Part shown: positions 5,477-5,508 of the stretch, in pieces
Layout of the letters: every line of letters starts with the position of its first letter
How positions within the stretch are numbered: position 1 is the first letter of the stretch
Source of the DNA: Phenylobacterium sp.
GTDB taxonomy: Bacteria > Pseudomonadota > Alphaproteobacteria > Caulobacterales > Caulobacteraceae
NCBI GenBank assembly: GCA_028291285.1
Contig: JAQGIJ010000513.1
Span: 1-5,508, forward strand
Direction of reading: 5' to 3'
DNA: 5,508 nucleotides
Translations under genes and position numbers: made by a program
The notes under the pieces: model-generated
The model's database searches: none
The model's input: the letters and a program-made list of their open reading frames with translations, nothing else
What the model was told of the DNA's origin: nothing

Positions 5477-5508
5477 TTAGAACCCCGGCTGCGCCGTGGT
5501 GTTCTGGG
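5477..5508 (-). CDS. Possible C-terminal end of a gene entering from the right edge
   Basis: Read on the - strand from the edge, one frame gives QNTTAQPGF followed by TAA (5477-5479). Only nine full codons are visible, so the family cannot be named. A terminal Phe is common in outer-membrane beta-barrel proteins, but that is far too little evidence for a call. Support for a real gene end comes from position: the REP-like element begins 8 nt after this stop, exactly the distance seen after hemF on the other side. Confidence 0.35.
   Translation of the reverse strand, partial: QNTTAQPGF

Overview
The window looks like chromosomal DNA from a high-GC aerobic alphaproteobacterium, most likely near Caulobacteraceae (Caulobacter/Phenylobacterium-like). 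This rests on very high GC at third codon positions, an unfused petA-petB-petC operon, the protein motifs, and REP-like palindromes beside a DUF559 gene. The lineage is inference, not a search result.

Layout. (1) 1-609: two gene remnants on the + strand. The 3' part of a phosphotransferase (APH/choline-kinase-like fold) gene is joined out of frame to the 3' part of a retropepsin-like aspartic protease gene. The join lies in or next to a perfect 30-bp palindrome with GGATCC at its centre. (2) 574-3364: the cytochrome bc1 operon on the - strand, transcribed petA (Rieske) > petB (cytochrome b) > petC (cytochrome c1), with gaps of 5 and 7 nt. It ends at a strong intrinsic terminator. (3) 3365-3577: a divergent intergenic region that should hold the promoters for petABC and for the rightward pair. 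(4) 3578-4958: trmL (tRNA wobble 2'-O-methyltransferase) and hemF (oxygen-dependent coproporphyrinogen III oxidase) on the + strand. (5) 4967-5468: a compact unit made of a frameshifted DUF559 endonuclease-like gene between two inverted, near-identical ~55-bp REP-like palindromic elements. (6) 5477-5508: probably the last codons of a gene on the - strand that enters from the right.

How the genes work together. PetABC is the quinol:cytochrome c oxidoreductase of aerobic respiration and needs haem b and haem c. HemF, encoded divergently, performs an O2-dependent step in making protoporphyrin/haem. The pairing is metabolically sensible, but nothing in the sequence proves co-regulation. TrmL modifies tRNA anticodons and has no evident link to either.

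The least ordinary part is the right end. The DUF559 gene carries what looks like a 2-bp tandem duplication (GAGAG at 5143-5147) that breaks its C-terminal third. Restoring the frame gives a full 118-residue protein whose stop lies 2 nt from the left palindromic element. Each of the two palindromes begins exactly 8 nt after the stop codon of the gene outside it. I found no convincing new defence or mobile system. The DUF559-plus-flanking-palindrome unit and the chimeric junction at the left edge are the two things most worth checking.
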